Shown here: positions 1 to 9,153 of the stretch, piece by piece
How the letters are laid out: every line of letters starts with the position of its first letter
How positions within the stretch are numbered: the first letter of the stretch is position 1
Assembly (NCBI RefSeq): GCF_015207985.1
Contig: NZ_JADEVV010000001.1
Span: 105,550-169,549, forward strand
Source: Synechocystis salina LEGE 00031
GTDB lineage: Bacteria; Cyanobacteriota; Cyanobacteriia; Cyanobacteriales; Microcystaceae
Reading direction: 5' to 3'
Length of the DNA: 64,000 nucleotides
Position numbers and translations under genes: made by a program
The notes under the pieces: generated by a model
The model's database searches: none
Seen by the model: the letters and a program-made list of their open reading frames with translations, nothing else
What the model was told of the DNA's origin: nothing

Positions 1-184
1 CAAGCAAAAATGCCCTTGCAACCCAAAAAACTAAAGGGTCCCGGCCAGATGGCAAGAACCCCTAGGTTGAATTAATTTAAGTCACAGTGAGAACAGGATT
101 TAACCTAATTTCCCACTGAAAATATGGGCAATTCAAGATAACTTCATCAGTGGAATGAAACTATGGTGAATGAAAGACTAGGCC

Positions 185-490
185 CTAGTAGCGGCTACCA
201 CCGTAGCTTTTGCGACCACCACCAAAGGAACCACCGCCACTGCGATTTTCCCGGGGCTTGGCTTTATTGACTTTGAGGTCACGACCCATCCATTCTGCGC
301 CGTCTAGGGCTTCAATGGCGGCCGTTTCTTCAGCGTCAGCTTCGAGCTCGACGAACCCGAAACCCCGCATGCGGCCGGTTTCCCGGTCGGTGGGGAGCTG
401 AACCCGCTTTACAGAACCATATTCAGCAAAAACCGCGGTTAAATCGGCTTCTGAAACATCATAGGACAGGTTGCCTACATAAATTGACAT
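185..490 (-). CDS. rbpA: Glycine-rich RNA-binding protein (RRM type)
   Basis: A 101-aa single-RRM protein of the cyanobacterial Rbp family, which binds RNA and is often cold-induced. RNP2 (IYVGNL) is at residues 3-8 and RNP1 (RGFGFVEL) at 42-49. The tail from about residue 80 is rich in Gly, Ser, Arg and Tyr. I chose the ATG at 490 because GGAG lies just upstream and the RRM begins at once. A longer reading adds 35 residues unlike the family. It diverges from chlM across a 301-nt gap. In PCC 6803 this gene is usually called rbp1 or rbpA. Family assignment is firm; the RNA targets cannot be told from sequence. Confidence 0.93.
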   Translation of the reverse strand: MSIYVGNLSYDVSEADLTAVFAEYGSVKRVQLPTDRETGRMRGFGFVELEADAEETAAIEALDGAEWMGRDLKVNKAKPRENRSGGGSFGGGRKSYGGSRY

Positions 491-791
491 GGAATTTCTC
501 CAAAAACTGAGGGATATGTAGAGGGTGATTTCGGAGAAATGCCTGTCAATGGAAAAACGCGAAAAACCGTTAATACTAGAAACAAATGCTACCAACCGAT
601 CATTACTCTATGGGAGCATAGTAACACGTTGTCCCCTCGGCCGGTGATTTTGGGTCTGGAATTCCTGACACGGAACCAGGCAAATTCGTCCCCCCAGACT
701 GACCAGAAAAGAATGGTACCATTGCTTAGACGGCTCGTGCCCTTAGCTTATAACAACCTTCACTTATTTAAATTTTCGAGCTTAGCTTTCC
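491..791. other. Divergent intergenic region rbpA/chlM
   Basis: 301 bases without a convincing gene. The region must hold the leader and promoter of the RNA-binding protein gene (leftward) and of chlM (rightward). Cyanobacterial rbp genes commonly have long leaders, but I see no defined riboswitch or strong hairpin. An open frame across it (539-817) has no family resemblance and runs into chlM out of frame, so it is not called. Confidence 0.5.
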
Positions 792-1484
792 ATGACCAAC
801 GCCGCCCTAGACGATAAAACCATCGTTCGTGACTATTTTAATTCCACCGGCTTTGACCGTTGGCGCCGGATCTATGGCGACGGACAAGTTAACTTTGTGC
901 AAAAAGACATCCGGGTGGGTCATCAACAAACCGTTGATTCGGTGGTGGCTTGGCTAGGGGCGGACGGGAATTTGGCAGGCCTATTGGTCTGTGATGCGGG
1001 TTGTGGGGTCGGTAGCCTGAGTATTCCCCTGGCCCAAGCGGGAGCATTGGTCTATGGCAGTGATATTTCCGAAAAAATGGTCGGAGAAGCCCAACAAAAG
1101 GCCCAGCAAGTTTTGCCCTATGGCAATCAACCGACTTTTATGACCCAGGATTTGGCCCAGTTGGGGGGTAAATATGACACGGTGATTTGTTTAGATGTAT
1201 TAATTCATTACCCAACCCAGGAAGCGGCTGCCATGATTACCCATTTGGCTTCCTTGGCCGATCGCCGTTTGATTTTAAGCTTTGCGCCGAAAACCCTGGG
1301 CTTAACTGTGCTGAAAAAGATTGGCGGACTGTTCCCCGGTCCCAGTAAGACCACCAGGGCCTATCAACACAAAGAAGCGGATATCCGTTCCATCCTCGAA
1401 AAAAACGGCTTTTCCATTGCCCGCACTGGCATGACCAGTACCCGTTTCTACTATTCCCGCATTTTAGAGGCGGTGCGCTCCTAG
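792..1484 (+). CDS. chlM: Magnesium-protoporphyrin IX methyltransferase
   Basis: A 230-aa SAM-dependent enzyme that methylates the 13-propionate of Mg-protoporphyrin IX in chlorophyll synthesis. The SAM-binding motif DAGCGVG is at residues 68-74, followed by the acidic loop GSDISEKM. The N-terminal segment with [10 protein letters not shown] is characteristic of ChlM/BchM. Length is normal for the family. It is the first gene of a tight plus-strand series, with panB starting 5 nt after its stop, so co-transcription with panB and queC is likely. Nothing is odd about it. Confidence 0.96.
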   Translation: MTNAALDDKTIVRDYFNSTGFDRWRRIYGDGQVNFVQKDIRVGHQQTVDSVVAWLGADGNLAGLLVCDAGCGVGSLSIPLAQAGALVYGSDISEKMVGEAQQKAQQVLPYGNQPTFMTQDLAQLGGKYDTVICLDVLIHYPTQEAAAMITHLASLADRRLILSFAPKTLGLTVLKKIGGLFPGPSKTTRAYQHKEADIRSILEKNGFSIARTGMTSTRFYYSRILEAVRS

Positions 1485-1489
1485 TTCCC

Positions 1490-2275
1490 ATGGCCATTAC
1501 CCCTACCCAATTGTTGGATTGGAAGCGTCAACAACGGCCCATTGTGGCCCTCACGGCCTGGGATACGGCGATCGCCTCAGTGCTAGATGCGGCGGGGGTG
1601 GAAATTATCCTGGTGGGGGATTCCCTTGGCATGGTGGCCCTGGGCTACGACACCACTCTGCCGGTGAGTTTAGATACCATGATTCACCACACAGCGGCGG
1701 TAAAAAGGGGAGTACAAAGAGCATTGGTGGTCTGTGACCTGCCTTTTTTGACCTATCAGGAGAGTCCCGCCCAGGCCATGGGATCCGCGGGAAGGATTTT
1801 GCGAGAAACCGGTGCCCAGGCAGTGAAATTAGAAGGGGGCTACCCCCGCATGGTGGAAACGGTGGTCCGACTGACGGAAGCGGGCATTCCGGTGATGGGT
1901 CATGTGGGCCTAACGCCCCAATCGGTGCATCAGTTAGGTTATCGGCAACAGGGACAAGACCCGGCCACGGCGGAGAAAATTCGTCAACAGGCGATCGCCC
2001 TGGCAGAAGCCGGTGTGTTTGCCATTGTTTTAGAACATATTCCGGGTGATCTGGCGGCCAGTATTACCGAGCAGTTGCCCGTTCCCACCATTGGCATCGG
2101 TGCAGGACCCCACTGTGACGGCCAGGTGTTGGTGACGGCGGATTTACTCGGCTTGACAGTCAAACAACCCCCCTTTGCTCCGGCCTACATGAATTTACGA
2201 CATACGATTACGGAAACAGTGCATAAATTCAGTGGGGAAGTACGGCAAAGACAATTTCCCCGGCTTAACCACTGA
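1490..2275 (+). CDS. panB: 3-methyl-2-oxobutanoate hydroxymethyltransferase
   Basis: Ketopantoate hydroxymethyltransferase (261 aa), the first committed step of pantothenate and CoA synthesis, which transfers a C1 unit from methylenetetrahydrofolate to 2-oxoisovalerate. The metal-binding VGDSLGMV segment is at residues 42-49, the KLEGG motif follows near 117, and the catalytic glutamate lies in VLEHIP near 180. Length fits the (beta/alpha)8 family. It begins 5 nt after chlM and ends 7 nt before the queC start. Confidence 0.96.
   Translation: MAITPTQLLDWKRQQRPIVALTAWDTAIASVLDAAGVEIILVGDSLGMVALGYDTTLPVSLDTMIHHTAAVKRGVQRALVVCDLPFLTYQESPAQAMGSAGRILRETGAQAVKLEGGYPRMVETVVRLTEAGIPVMGHVGLTPQSVHQLGYRQQGQDPATAEKIRQQAIALAEAGVFAIVLEHIPGDLAASITEQLPVPTIGIGAGPHCDGQVLVTADLLGLTVKQPPFAPAYMNLRHTITETVHKFSGEVRQRQFPRLNH
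1568..1575. repeat. HIP1 octamer (one example of many)
   Basis: GCGATCGC, the highly iterated palindrome of many cyanobacteria, here inside panB. I found about 25 copies in the first 25 kb by eye, both in genes and between them, often as GGCGATCGCC. This density supports a Synechocystis-type genome. Confidence 0.95.
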
Positions 2276-2282
2276 AAAATCC

Positions 2283-2969
2283 ATGACCAAAACTGCTGTT
2301 GTTTTACTATCCGGAGGGCTAGATTCCGCCACCGTAGCGGCGATCGCCCAACGGCAAGGGTATCGAGTCATTGCCCTGTCCTTCAACTATGGCCAACGCC
2401 ATGACCGGGAATTGCAGGCGGCGCAAGACATTGTCCAAGCCCTGGCGCTCCCAGAACATTTCAGCGTTAACCTAGACCTGGCCCAATGGGGGGGATCTTC
2501 CTTGACCGATCGCCAACAAACCTTGCCCCAGGCAGGGGTAGAGCCAGATATTATTCCTTCCACCTATGTGCCAGGGCGTAACACTGTGTTCATTGCCCTG
2601 GGTTTATCCCTGGCCGAAGCCAAGGGCGCCGAAGCGGTATTTTTGGGCATCAATGCCATCGACTATTCTGGCTATCCTGACTGCCGCCCCGAATATTTAG
2701 CAACCTATCAACAATTGGCAGCCCTATCTTCCAAAGTGGGGGTGGAAGGGCGTCCCATTCAATTGCTGGCCCCCCTCATTGAATTGAGCAAAGTTGACAT
2801 CGTCCATAAAGCCCTAGAGTTGGGGGTACCCATTGCCCAAACTTGGTCCTGCTACGCCGGGGGAGAAGAACCCTGTGGCCGCTGTGATTCCTGCCGTCTC
2901 AGAGATCAAGCCTTGATTGAAGCGGGGCACCCCGAACTGGCCAGTGCCCAGGGTCGTGGTCGTCGCTAA
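2283..2969 (+). CDS. queC: 7-cyano-7-deazaguanine synthase
   Basis: QueC/ExsB converts 7-carboxy-7-deazaguanine to preQ0 with ATP and ammonia in the queuosine tRNA-modification pathway. The PP-loop SGGLDS is at residues 10-15. Four zinc-ligand cysteines C190, C198, C201 and C204 (CX7CX2CX2C) are near the C-terminus. The ATG at 2283 gives 228 aa with the PP-loop in the usual place. An upstream start at 2232 would overlap panB and add a non-homologous 17-residue tail. The gene was once annotated as a transcription regulator because of ExsB. Confidence 0.95.
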   Translation: MTKTAVVLLSGGLDSATVAAIAQRQGYRVIALSFNYGQRHDRELQAAQDIVQALALPEHFSVNLDLAQWGGSSLTDRQQTLPQAGVEPDIIPSTYVPGRNTVFIALGLSLAEAKGAEAVFLGINAIDYSGYPDCRPEYLATYQQLAALSSKVGVEGRPIQLLAPLIELSKVDIVHKALELGVPIAQTWSCYAGGEEPCGRCDSCRLRDQALIEAGHPELASAQGRGRR

Positions 2970-3093
2970 CCACGCCATGGCATGGGCTGTCCTAAACAGT
3001 TGAAAAACTAGTACAACAGCAGCTAACCGCAGTTGGAACATCTCGGGTATATTGACCTTCATTGACGGCAGATTTGATTGGGGAAAAACAACC

Positions 3094-4611
3094 ATGGTTA
3101 AGTTAGGGCAGTTATTGGCATCGGTTCCAGAGGTGGTGACCGCCGCCCCTTGGTTAGCCCAGGAACCGGATCGTTACCCTGCCCTGGGGGAAATGGTGAG
3201 GGGTTTATCCACCAATTCCCATGCCTGTCCCCCTGGCACTTTGTTCATTGGCATGCCGGGCACCAGGGTTGATGGAGGAGAGTTTTGGTCTGGGGCCCTG
3301 GGAGCGGGAGCGATCGCCGCAGTGGTCAGTGAGAAGGCGTTGCAAAAATTTCCTCCCCAAAATGGAGAATGCGTCATTGCCGTGCCGGATTTAGTGCCGG
3401 TGTGTGCTGGCATTGCAGCGGCCTTTTACCAACATCCTGCCCGAACGTTGCAACTGGTGGGGGTAACGGGCACCAATGGCAAAACCACCACTAGTCATTT
3501 AATTGAATATTTCCTCAATCAACAACAACGGGCCAGTGCCTTACTGGGAACCCTCTACACCCGTTGGCCCGGTTATCAAAAGACCGCCACCCACACCACT
3601 CCCTTTGCAACGGATTTACAGAGACAGTTGGCCGAAGCTCTCCAGGCAGGCAATCAATACGCAGTGATGGAAGTGAGTTCCCATGCCTTGGCCCAGGGGC
3701 GGGTTTTGCAATGTGGTTTTGCCTGTGCTGTGTTCACCAATCTCACCCAGGATCATTTGGATTTCCACGGCACCATGGAAAACTATTTTGCCGCCAAGGC
3801 CCTGTTGTTTGAGGGGCAATATCTGAAGGGGCGAGCAGTAATTAATAAAGATGACGTGTATGGCCAAAAGTTAATCGATCGCCTACCGTCGGCTCAGGTT
3901 TACACCTACAGCGTCACTGACAGCAGTGCGGACTTTTACACCAAGGATTTGGACTATCAACCCACCGGCGTCCAAGGCATTCTGGTTACACCCCAGGAAG
4001 AATTGCCATTCCAGTCTCCCTTGGTGGGGCAATTTAACCTGGCCAATGTCCTAGCGGCGATCGCCAGTGGCCTCCACCTCGGGCTAGATCCGGGCGCCAT
4101 GGTGAAGGATTTATTAGATTTTCCCGGGGTACCGGGGCGCATGGAGCAGGTGAAAATCCGTCCTGATCAAGATATTTCTGTGATGGTGGACTATGCCCAT
4201 ACCCCCGACAGTTTGGAAAATGCCCTTAAGGCCGCCCGCCCGTTTATTCCTGGTCGTCTGATCTGTGTGTTCGGCTGTGGCGGCGATCGGGACCGTACTA
4301 AACGTCCTTTGATGGGTAATATTGCGGCCCAGTTGGCGGACTTAGCTGTGGTCACTTCCGATAATCCCCGTACCGAAGACCCGGAACAAATTTTGGCCGA
4401 CGTGGTACAGGGCATTGACCTAGAAATCAAACCCTGGATCATTGGCGATCGGGCCACTGCCATCCATAAAGCGATCCGGGAAGCAAAACCGGGGGACGGG
4501 GTGTTAATTGCCGGCAAGGGCCATGAAGATTATCAAATCCTCGGCACGGAAAAAATCCACTTTGATGACAGGGAACAGGCCAGGGAAGCGTTGATTTTAC
4601 GTTACAGCTAG
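3094..4611 (+). CDS. murE: UDP-MurNAc-L-Ala-D-Glu:meso-DAP ligase
   Basis: The 505-aa Mur ligase adds the third residue of the peptidoglycan stem peptide in the cytoplasm. The ATP-binding GTNGKTTT is at residues 126-133. The motif DNPRTEDP (around residue 410) is the known signature for meso-diaminopimelate rather than lysine, so the wall should be DAP-type. I chose the ATG at 3094. The upstream frame from 3052 only adds 14 residues outside the family. A 124-nt gap separates it from queC, so it may have its own promoter. Confidence 0.96.
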   Translation: MVKLGQLLASVPEVVTAAPWLAQEPDRYPALGEMVRGLSTNSHACPPGTLFIGMPGTRVDGGEFWSGALGAGAIAAVVSEKALQKFPPQNGECVIAVPDLVPVCAGIAAAFYQHPARTLQLVGVTGTNGKTTTSHLIEYFLNQQQRASALLGTLYTRWPGYQKTATHTTPFATDLQRQLAEALQAGNQYAVMEVSSHALAQGRVLQCGFACAVFTNLTQDHLDFHGTMENYFAAKALLFEGQYLKGRAVINKDDVYGQKLIDRLPSAQVYTYSVTDSSADFYTKDLDYQPTGVQGILVTPQEELPFQSPLVGQFNLANVLAAIASGLHLGLDPGAMVKDLLDFPGVPGRMEQVKIRPDQDISVMVDYAHTPDSLENALKAARPFIPGRLICVFGCGGDRDRTKRPLMGNIAAQLADLAVVTSDNPRTEDPEQILADVVQGIDLEIKPWIIGDRATAIHKAIREAKPGDGVLIAGKGHEDYQILGTEKIHFDDREQAREALILRYS

Positions 4612-4757
4612 CATTTCTTCCCCAAAAGCCTCTTGGCAAAGTTTCAGCTTGCTCCTTCAATGAACCCACTAAAACCCTAGTACTTCTGGATTGTCTTTCT
4701 CTTTGTTTCCGCCAAACTTGGAGGAACCGGGGGACGTTTAAAATCCCCTGCAAGGAG

Positions 4758-6422
4758 TCAAGTGTTTGTTGCTGACTCAAACACAGGGCAGTGACCATCG
4801 GCCCTCACCTCTAACCCCATGAGGGGGGAAGCGGGATTGCGACAATGGTGATGCTGAAAATGCCGGCAATTAGCACAGCAATCGAAATCTACTGGACGCT
4901 TCCTGGTTTGATTTTGTTTGATTAGTTCCCTTTGGCTGATCCCTCTTAATACCAGTTCTTCTCCCTGCCAACGGGCTTGCACAATGCCAGTTTCGCCAAA
5001 TTTGCCCCAACGGGAATTTTCCAGAATTTGCCCATCTAAATGGATAACCACTTCTCCCAGGTGATGGATCTGCTTACTGGGTTCTAGTTCATGGATTTCC
5101 CCCTCATAAATTTGGGGTGGCGGGGGAGTCGGTTGCACAAATCGATCACCAATGGGCAGGGCCACCGCATTGCCAGCGGCGGGGGAATGGAGTTGGTAAC
5201 GACTTTGTAGTTCTTCTAAACTAGTGAGATCTTCAATATCTGAAGGTTGCCCATGGACAAACACTAAATGTTGGGGACGGAGATTATGGATTAACTGGGT
5301 GGTGTTGCGGCCATCACTGTGGTCTGCCAACAGATAATCTTCCAGTTCGTATTGGGGAAACCCTTCCAAATCTTCCCAGGCAAAGTCCACCAAACAACTG
5401 GGTAAGGTTACTAACTGGGGCACAAACACCGTCCATGACCCCGGTAGGGCGGCGGGACTGGGCCAAAAAGCAGGCCAAGTTGAGGTGACTACTATGGATG
5501 GGGTTGATAGGTCGAAATCGCCCTGGGCATCGTTGAGGGGACGCAGATGGGGATAAACCTTATCGTCCCAAAACAGGGGTTGGTGTTGAGCAAAATTGCG
5601 GACATTATCGGGGAGATAGTCAATGATTTCTTGGTAAGCGTCACAGCCCCTGGCCACGGATTCCCCAGCCCAAAGGTTAACTTGGCGTCCAGTGAATTGA
5701 TGGTGAGTCCGTAGTAACTTGAGAATTTCCTGGGCTAACCCCAAAGGGGGCACTGGCAGGAGAATATTTCTCCCCTTGGCTAGTACCGTTTCGATCGCCT
5801 GGATAAATTGTTTTTCCTGTTGACGACGGTGGGGAAGGCGGCGGTTGCCATACTGTCCTTCTAGGATCAGCACATCCGGTTTGAGGCCCCGCAGGGTAGT
5901 TAAGGCCAAACCATCCACCAACTGGAGATGGGAAAGGCAATAATCCCCGGTATAAATCACCCGGTAAAGGCGATCGCCGTTATGGTATTCGAGCAAAATT
6001 AGGGCCGCCCCTGGCAGATGTCCCGCTGGCAACAATTCCACTGTCAGACCAGGCAAAACTTCCTGGGGCGATCGCCAAGGTAAAACCCGACAAAATGGGG
6101 GCACAACTTCATCGGGCCAATTCAGGGGTAGTAACCGTTGGGTAACTTCACTGGCCAGAACGGGAATATGGGGAAACCGTTGATGAAATTGCCACAATCC
6201 CAGGGCATGGTCTCCGTGGGCATGGCTGCAAAAGACCAGATCCACCGTCCCCGGATCCGCTGTCAGCAATGGCGTTAAATCTTCTAAACCACAATCGAGC
6301 AGAATTCTGTAGGGCCCCAGATGTAATCCCAGACAAACCCCCCCATCCCGGTGACCCACTCCATAGGGAAGAAAAGATATATTGGCAAAGGCCTTGCCCT
6401 GGGTCGGCACGGAAAAAGTCAT
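4758..6422 (-). CDS. MBL-fold (beta-CASP-like) metallohydrolase with Cys-rich tail
   Basis: A 554-aa protein with a metallo-beta-lactamase N-terminal half. The metal motif HAHGDH is at residues 67-72 and IYTGDY follows further on. The central part resembles the beta-CASP insert, and the later HLVFVHGQPSD segment resembles the RMMBL region of CPSF/RNase J relatives, suggesting a nuclease acting on RNA. The last 40 residues carry a Cys/His cluster (CCANC, HHHC, GHC), a probable small zinc site. Whether it cuts RNA is inferred. It is transcribed against murE, the two stops being 146 nt apart. Confidence 0.8.
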   Translation of the reverse strand: MTFSVPTQGKAFANISFLPYGVGHRDGGVCLGLHLGPYRILLDCGLEDLTPLLTADPGTVDLVFCSHAHGDHALGLWQFHQRFPHIPVLASEVTQRLLPLNWPDEVVPPFCRVLPWRSPQEVLPGLTVELLPAGHLPGAALILLEYHNGDRLYRVIYTGDYCLSHLQLVDGLALTTLRGLKPDVLILEGQYGNRRLPHRRQQEKQFIQAIETVLAKGRNILLPVPPLGLAQEILKLLRTHHQFTGRQVNLWAGESVARGCDAYQEIIDYLPDNVRNFAQHQPLFWDDKVYPHLRPLNDAQGDFDLSTPSIVVTSTWPAFWPSPAALPGSWTVFVPQLVTLPSCLVDFAWEDLEGFPQYELEDYLLADHSDGRNTTQLIHNLRPQHLVFVHGQPSDIEDLTSLEELQSRYQLHSPAAGNAVALPIGDRFVQPTPPPPQIYEGEIHELEPSKQIHHLGEVVIHLDGQILENSRWGKFGETGIVQARWQGEELVLRGISQRELIKQNQTRKRPVDFDCCANCRHFQHHHCRNPASPLMGLEVRADGHCPVFESATNT

Positions 6423-6492
6423 GGAAGCTTGGCGATCGGCCCTGGGGGCAAAGCAAAATCAGTCAAAATAACGGCGGAAGTCTGGTGGAAGA

Positions 6493-6615
6493 CTAATGGG
6501 CCGAACCATTGCCGTCATATTTATCCGTGTCGTAATAGCCATTCTTAGTGCCGAAAAATAGACAAGCCAGGGTGAACAAGGCTGTTAGACCAATCAAAAT
6601 TAATTTGACATCCAT
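6493..6615 (-). CDS. ndhP: NDH-1L complex small subunit NdhP-like
   Basis: A 40-aa reading frame too short for most gene callers. It starts MDVKLILIGL, has one hydrophobic helix (about residues 4-22), then FFGTKNGYYDTD and a polar tail ending NGSAH. This layout and the FGTKNGYYD segment match what I remember of NdhP, a single-helix subunit of cyanobacterial NDH-1L involved in respiration and cyclic electron flow. It lies between the MBL hydrolase and ggtB, on the same strand as the former. The name rests on recognition of a very short sequence, so it is good but not certain. Confidence 0.75.
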   Translation of the reverse strand: MDVKLILIGLTALFTLACLFFGTKNGYYDTDKYDGNGSAH

Positions 6616-6774
6616 AGAATTATGTCGGAAACAAAGCAAACGTCGCCCCCATCGTAACTCGTTTCCCCTAGGGGGAGCAGAATTTTCCGGCCATTTCTTT
6701 CCCAGACCAGAGCAATGGGATTTTGAACGCCCCTAACAACGGACAAATTAGTTAAAGAGATCTATCTAATTTGA

Positions 6775-6804
6775 CCCATACCAGTTTTCAAGGCATGGTA
6801 TAGG
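6775..6804. promoter_or_regulatory. Inverted repeat upstream of ggtB
   Basis: The arms CCCATACC and GGTATAGG (one mismatch position) are separated by 14 bases, about 70-95 nt before the ggtB start. The spacing would suit a dimeric regulator or a leader hairpin. No known binding motif was recognised. ggt genes are salt-regulated in this genus, but linking this repeat to that control is only a guess. Confidence 0.3.
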
Positions 6805-6870
6805 TGGAACTTTCCCACACCAAAGATATCGACTGCATCGATATTGAGTTGTTGCTTTACGGTTTTTGCG

Positions 6871-8136
6871 ATGAAATTTTTTAAAATCACTACTCTGATA
6901 ATTAGCCTGATTGTTCTCACCAGTTGCCAGGGGCCGGGGCTTAATGGAGACGGAGACAAGAAACAGGTGACTATTCTTGGGGTGATGATTGGCGAACAAC
7001 AGGAAAAAATTGAACAAGCCCTGGCACCCTTTACCGAAGCCACTGGCATTGAAGTGGTTTACGAAGGCACCGACACCTTTGCCACCACCTTACCCATCCG
7101 GGTGGATTCCGGTCGGGCCCCGGATTTAGCCATGTTTCCCCAACCGGGATTGATGGCGGATTTTGCCAGGGAAGGGAAATTAGTTCCCCTAGGAGAAATT
7201 CTTACCCCGGAGGAAATGGCGGAAGCCTATGACCAGGCTTGGTTAGATTTAGCGGCGGTGGATGGCACCGTTTATGGGGCATGGTACCGAGCTTCGGTAA
7301 AAAGTTTGGTTTGGTTCAATCCCCAGCAATTTGCCGTCCACGGTTATGAAGTTCCCGGCACTTGGGAGGAAATGATGGCCCTGAGCCAACGCATTGTTGA
7401 CGAGGGAAAAACTCCTTGGTGTCTAGGCATTGAAAGTGGAGATGCTACCGGTTGGGTGGGTACTGATTGGGTAGAGGATATTATGTTGCGCACCGCCAGC
7501 CCGGCCACCTATGACCAGTGGGTGAGTCATCAAATCCCCTTCAACGCTCCTGTGGTGCAAAATGCGCTCAACGTCTTTGGGGAAATTGCCCAAAATGAAA
7601 AGATGATTTACGGCGGTAAGGTGGGGGCCATGAGCACCCCCTTTGGGGACTCTATTTTAGGATTATTTACCGATCCTCCCCATTGCTATCTGCACCGCCA
7701 GGGCAATTTTATTACCGCTTTTTTACCTCCCGACCTCAACCCGGAAGAAGTGGATGTGTTCCCCTTACCCCCCATTGATCCGGCCTACGGATTACCTGTT
7801 TTGGTGGGAGGGGATATTTTTGCCATGTTTAACGACACACCGGAAGCTAGACAATTGATGGCCTATTTGGCCAGTCCCCAGCCCCATGAAGTGGCGGCAA
7901 CGTTGGGAGCTTATATTTCCCCCCACAAAAATATTGATCTCAGCCTCTATCCCGATCGCCTGACCCGTAAACAGGCAGAAATTTTGAGCAACGCTGAGGT
8001 GATCCGTTTTGATGCTTCCGATATGATGCCGGGGGCGGTGGGTACGGGGACGTTTTGGTCTGGCATGGTGGACTACATTGGCGGTACCGACGGTACTCAA
8101 GTTTTAAACACCATTGAAAGGAGTTGGCCCCGTTAG
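6871..8136 (+). CDS. ggtB: Glucosylglycerol ABC transporter, substrate-binding lipoprotein
   Basis: A 421-aa family 1 extracellular solute-binding protein. The ATG at 6871 gives a lipoprotein signal peptide with lipobox LTSC and the lipidated cysteine at residue 19. An upstream frame from 6844 would bury this. In PCC 6803 this system takes up the osmolyte glucosylglycerol, and also sucrose and trehalose, and recovers leaked osmolyte under salt stress. The permease genes ggtC and ggtD follow directly. The specific substrate is taken from recognition of the gene order. Confidence 0.9.
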   Translation: MKFFKITTLIISLIVLTSCQGPGLNGDGDKKQVTILGVMIGEQQEKIEQALAPFTEATGIEVVYEGTDTFATTLPIRVDSGRAPDLAMFPQPGLMADFAREGKLVPLGEILTPEEMAEAYDQAWLDLAAVDGTVYGAWYRASVKSLVWFNPQQFAVHGYEVPGTWEEMMALSQRIVDEGKTPWCLGIESGDATGWVGTDWVEDIMLRTASPATYDQWVSHQIPFNAPVVQNALNVFGEIAQNEKMIYGGKVGAMSTPFGDSILGLFTDPPHCYLHRQGNFITAFLPPDLNPEEVDVFPLPPIDPAYGLPVLVGGDIFAMFNDTPEARQLMAYLASPQPHEVAATLGAYISPHKNIDLSLYPDRLTRKQAEILSNAEVIRFDASDMMPGAVGTGTFWSGMVDYIGGTDGTQVLNTIERSWPR

Positions 8137-8181
8137 CGGCCGTAGTTATCCCAATGTCGTTATTTGGAGGAAAAGAGAAAT

Positions 8182-9153
8182 TTGTTTTATCGCATTGTTA
8201 ATGTTCTGTTGGCGATTGCCATTGGCTGTGGCGGCGTAATCGGCCTGTTTTACCTTGCTAACTATGCCATCAATGCCCTACCCAAACCCTGGAATAAAAG
8301 AATATTACCTTGGGTTTATGTGTCTCCGGCTTTACTATTTTTGTCGGCCTATTTAGTTTTGCCTACCCTGGAGACTATCTATCTTAGTTTTTTTGACGGG
8401 CGCTCCAAGAATTTTGTCGGACTAGAAAATTACGTTTTTGCCTTCACCGATCACACCATGTTGGTGGCATTTCGCAATAACTTACTGTGGTTAGTACTAG
8501 TTGCCGGCATCAGCGTTAGTTTGGGGCTAATTATTGCCGTCCTGGTGGATAAAGTCCGCTATGAGGCGATCGCCAAATCGATCATTTTCTTACCCATGGC
8601 CATTTCCTTTGTGGGGGCTAGCGTCATCTGGAAATTTGTCTATGCTTATAGGCCAGCGGGGACTGAACAGATAGGCCTGCTCAATGCTATTGTGACCAGC
8701 TTAGGTTTTGCCCCAGTGGGATGGCTAGTGGAGCGGTCGGTGAACAATTTTGCCCTCATTGCCATTATGATTTGGCTCTACACCGGCTTTTGTATGGTTA
8801 TTTTATCGGCGGCGGTAAAGGGCATTCCCGACGATGTCATTGAAGCGGCCAGGATTGATGGGGCTAACAGTTGGCAAATTTTTTGGCGCATTACCATCCC
8901 GATGATCCGCTCTACCCTGCTAGTGGTTAGTACTACCATGGTGATTTTAGTGTTGAAAGTGTTTGACATTGTTTTTGTCATGACCGGCGGAAACCAAGGC
9001 ACTGAAGTAATTGCCAGCTTGATGATTAAGGAAATGTTTAATTATCGTAACTTTGGCCGGGGAAGTACCATTGCGGTCATTTTATTGTTGTTAATTGTGC
9101 CGGTAATGATCACCAATGTTCGTCGTTTTAAAGCTCAGGAGAAATTACGTTAA
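8182..9153 (+). CDS. ggtC: Glucosylglycerol ABC transporter, permease
   Basis: A MalF-type inner-membrane permease with about six helices. The EAA loop, EAARIDGANSWQIFWRIT, contacts the ATPase. There is no ATG near the N-terminus. A TTG at 8164 lies inside the GGAGG ribosome-binding site (8166-8170). I therefore prefer the TTG at 8182, 11 nt downstream of that site, giving 323 aa. The gene sits 45 nt after ggtB, and its stop overlaps the ggtD start by one base, pointing to an operon with translational coupling. Confidence 0.88.
   Translation: MFYRIVNVLLAIAIGCGGVIGLFYLANYAINALPKPWNKRILPWVYVSPALLFLSAYLVLPTLETIYLSFFDGRSKNFVGLENYVFAFTDHTMLVAFRNNLLWLVLVAGISVSLGLIIAVLVDKVRYEAIAKSIIFLPMAISFVGASVIWKFVYAYRPAGTEQIGLLNAIVTSLGFAPVGWLVERSVNNFALIAIMIWLYTGFCMVILSAAVKGIPDDVIEAARIDGANSWQIFWRITIPMIRSTLLVVSTTMVILVLKVFDIVFVMTGGNQGTEVIASLMIKEMFNYRNFGRGSTIAVILLLLIVPVMITNVRRFKAQEKLR

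Noticed and set aside
1..184. Left edge of the window
   Set aside because: No gene, repeat or hairpin that could be supported. Probably the 3' flank of the RNA-binding protein gene.
539..817. 92-aa ORF upstream of chlM
   Set aside because: It lacks family similarity and overlaps the true chlM start out of frame.
4191..4517. 108-aa antisense ORF inside murE
   Set aside because: A shadow of a strongly conserved Mur ligase in GC-rich DNA. Many similar antisense frames exist.
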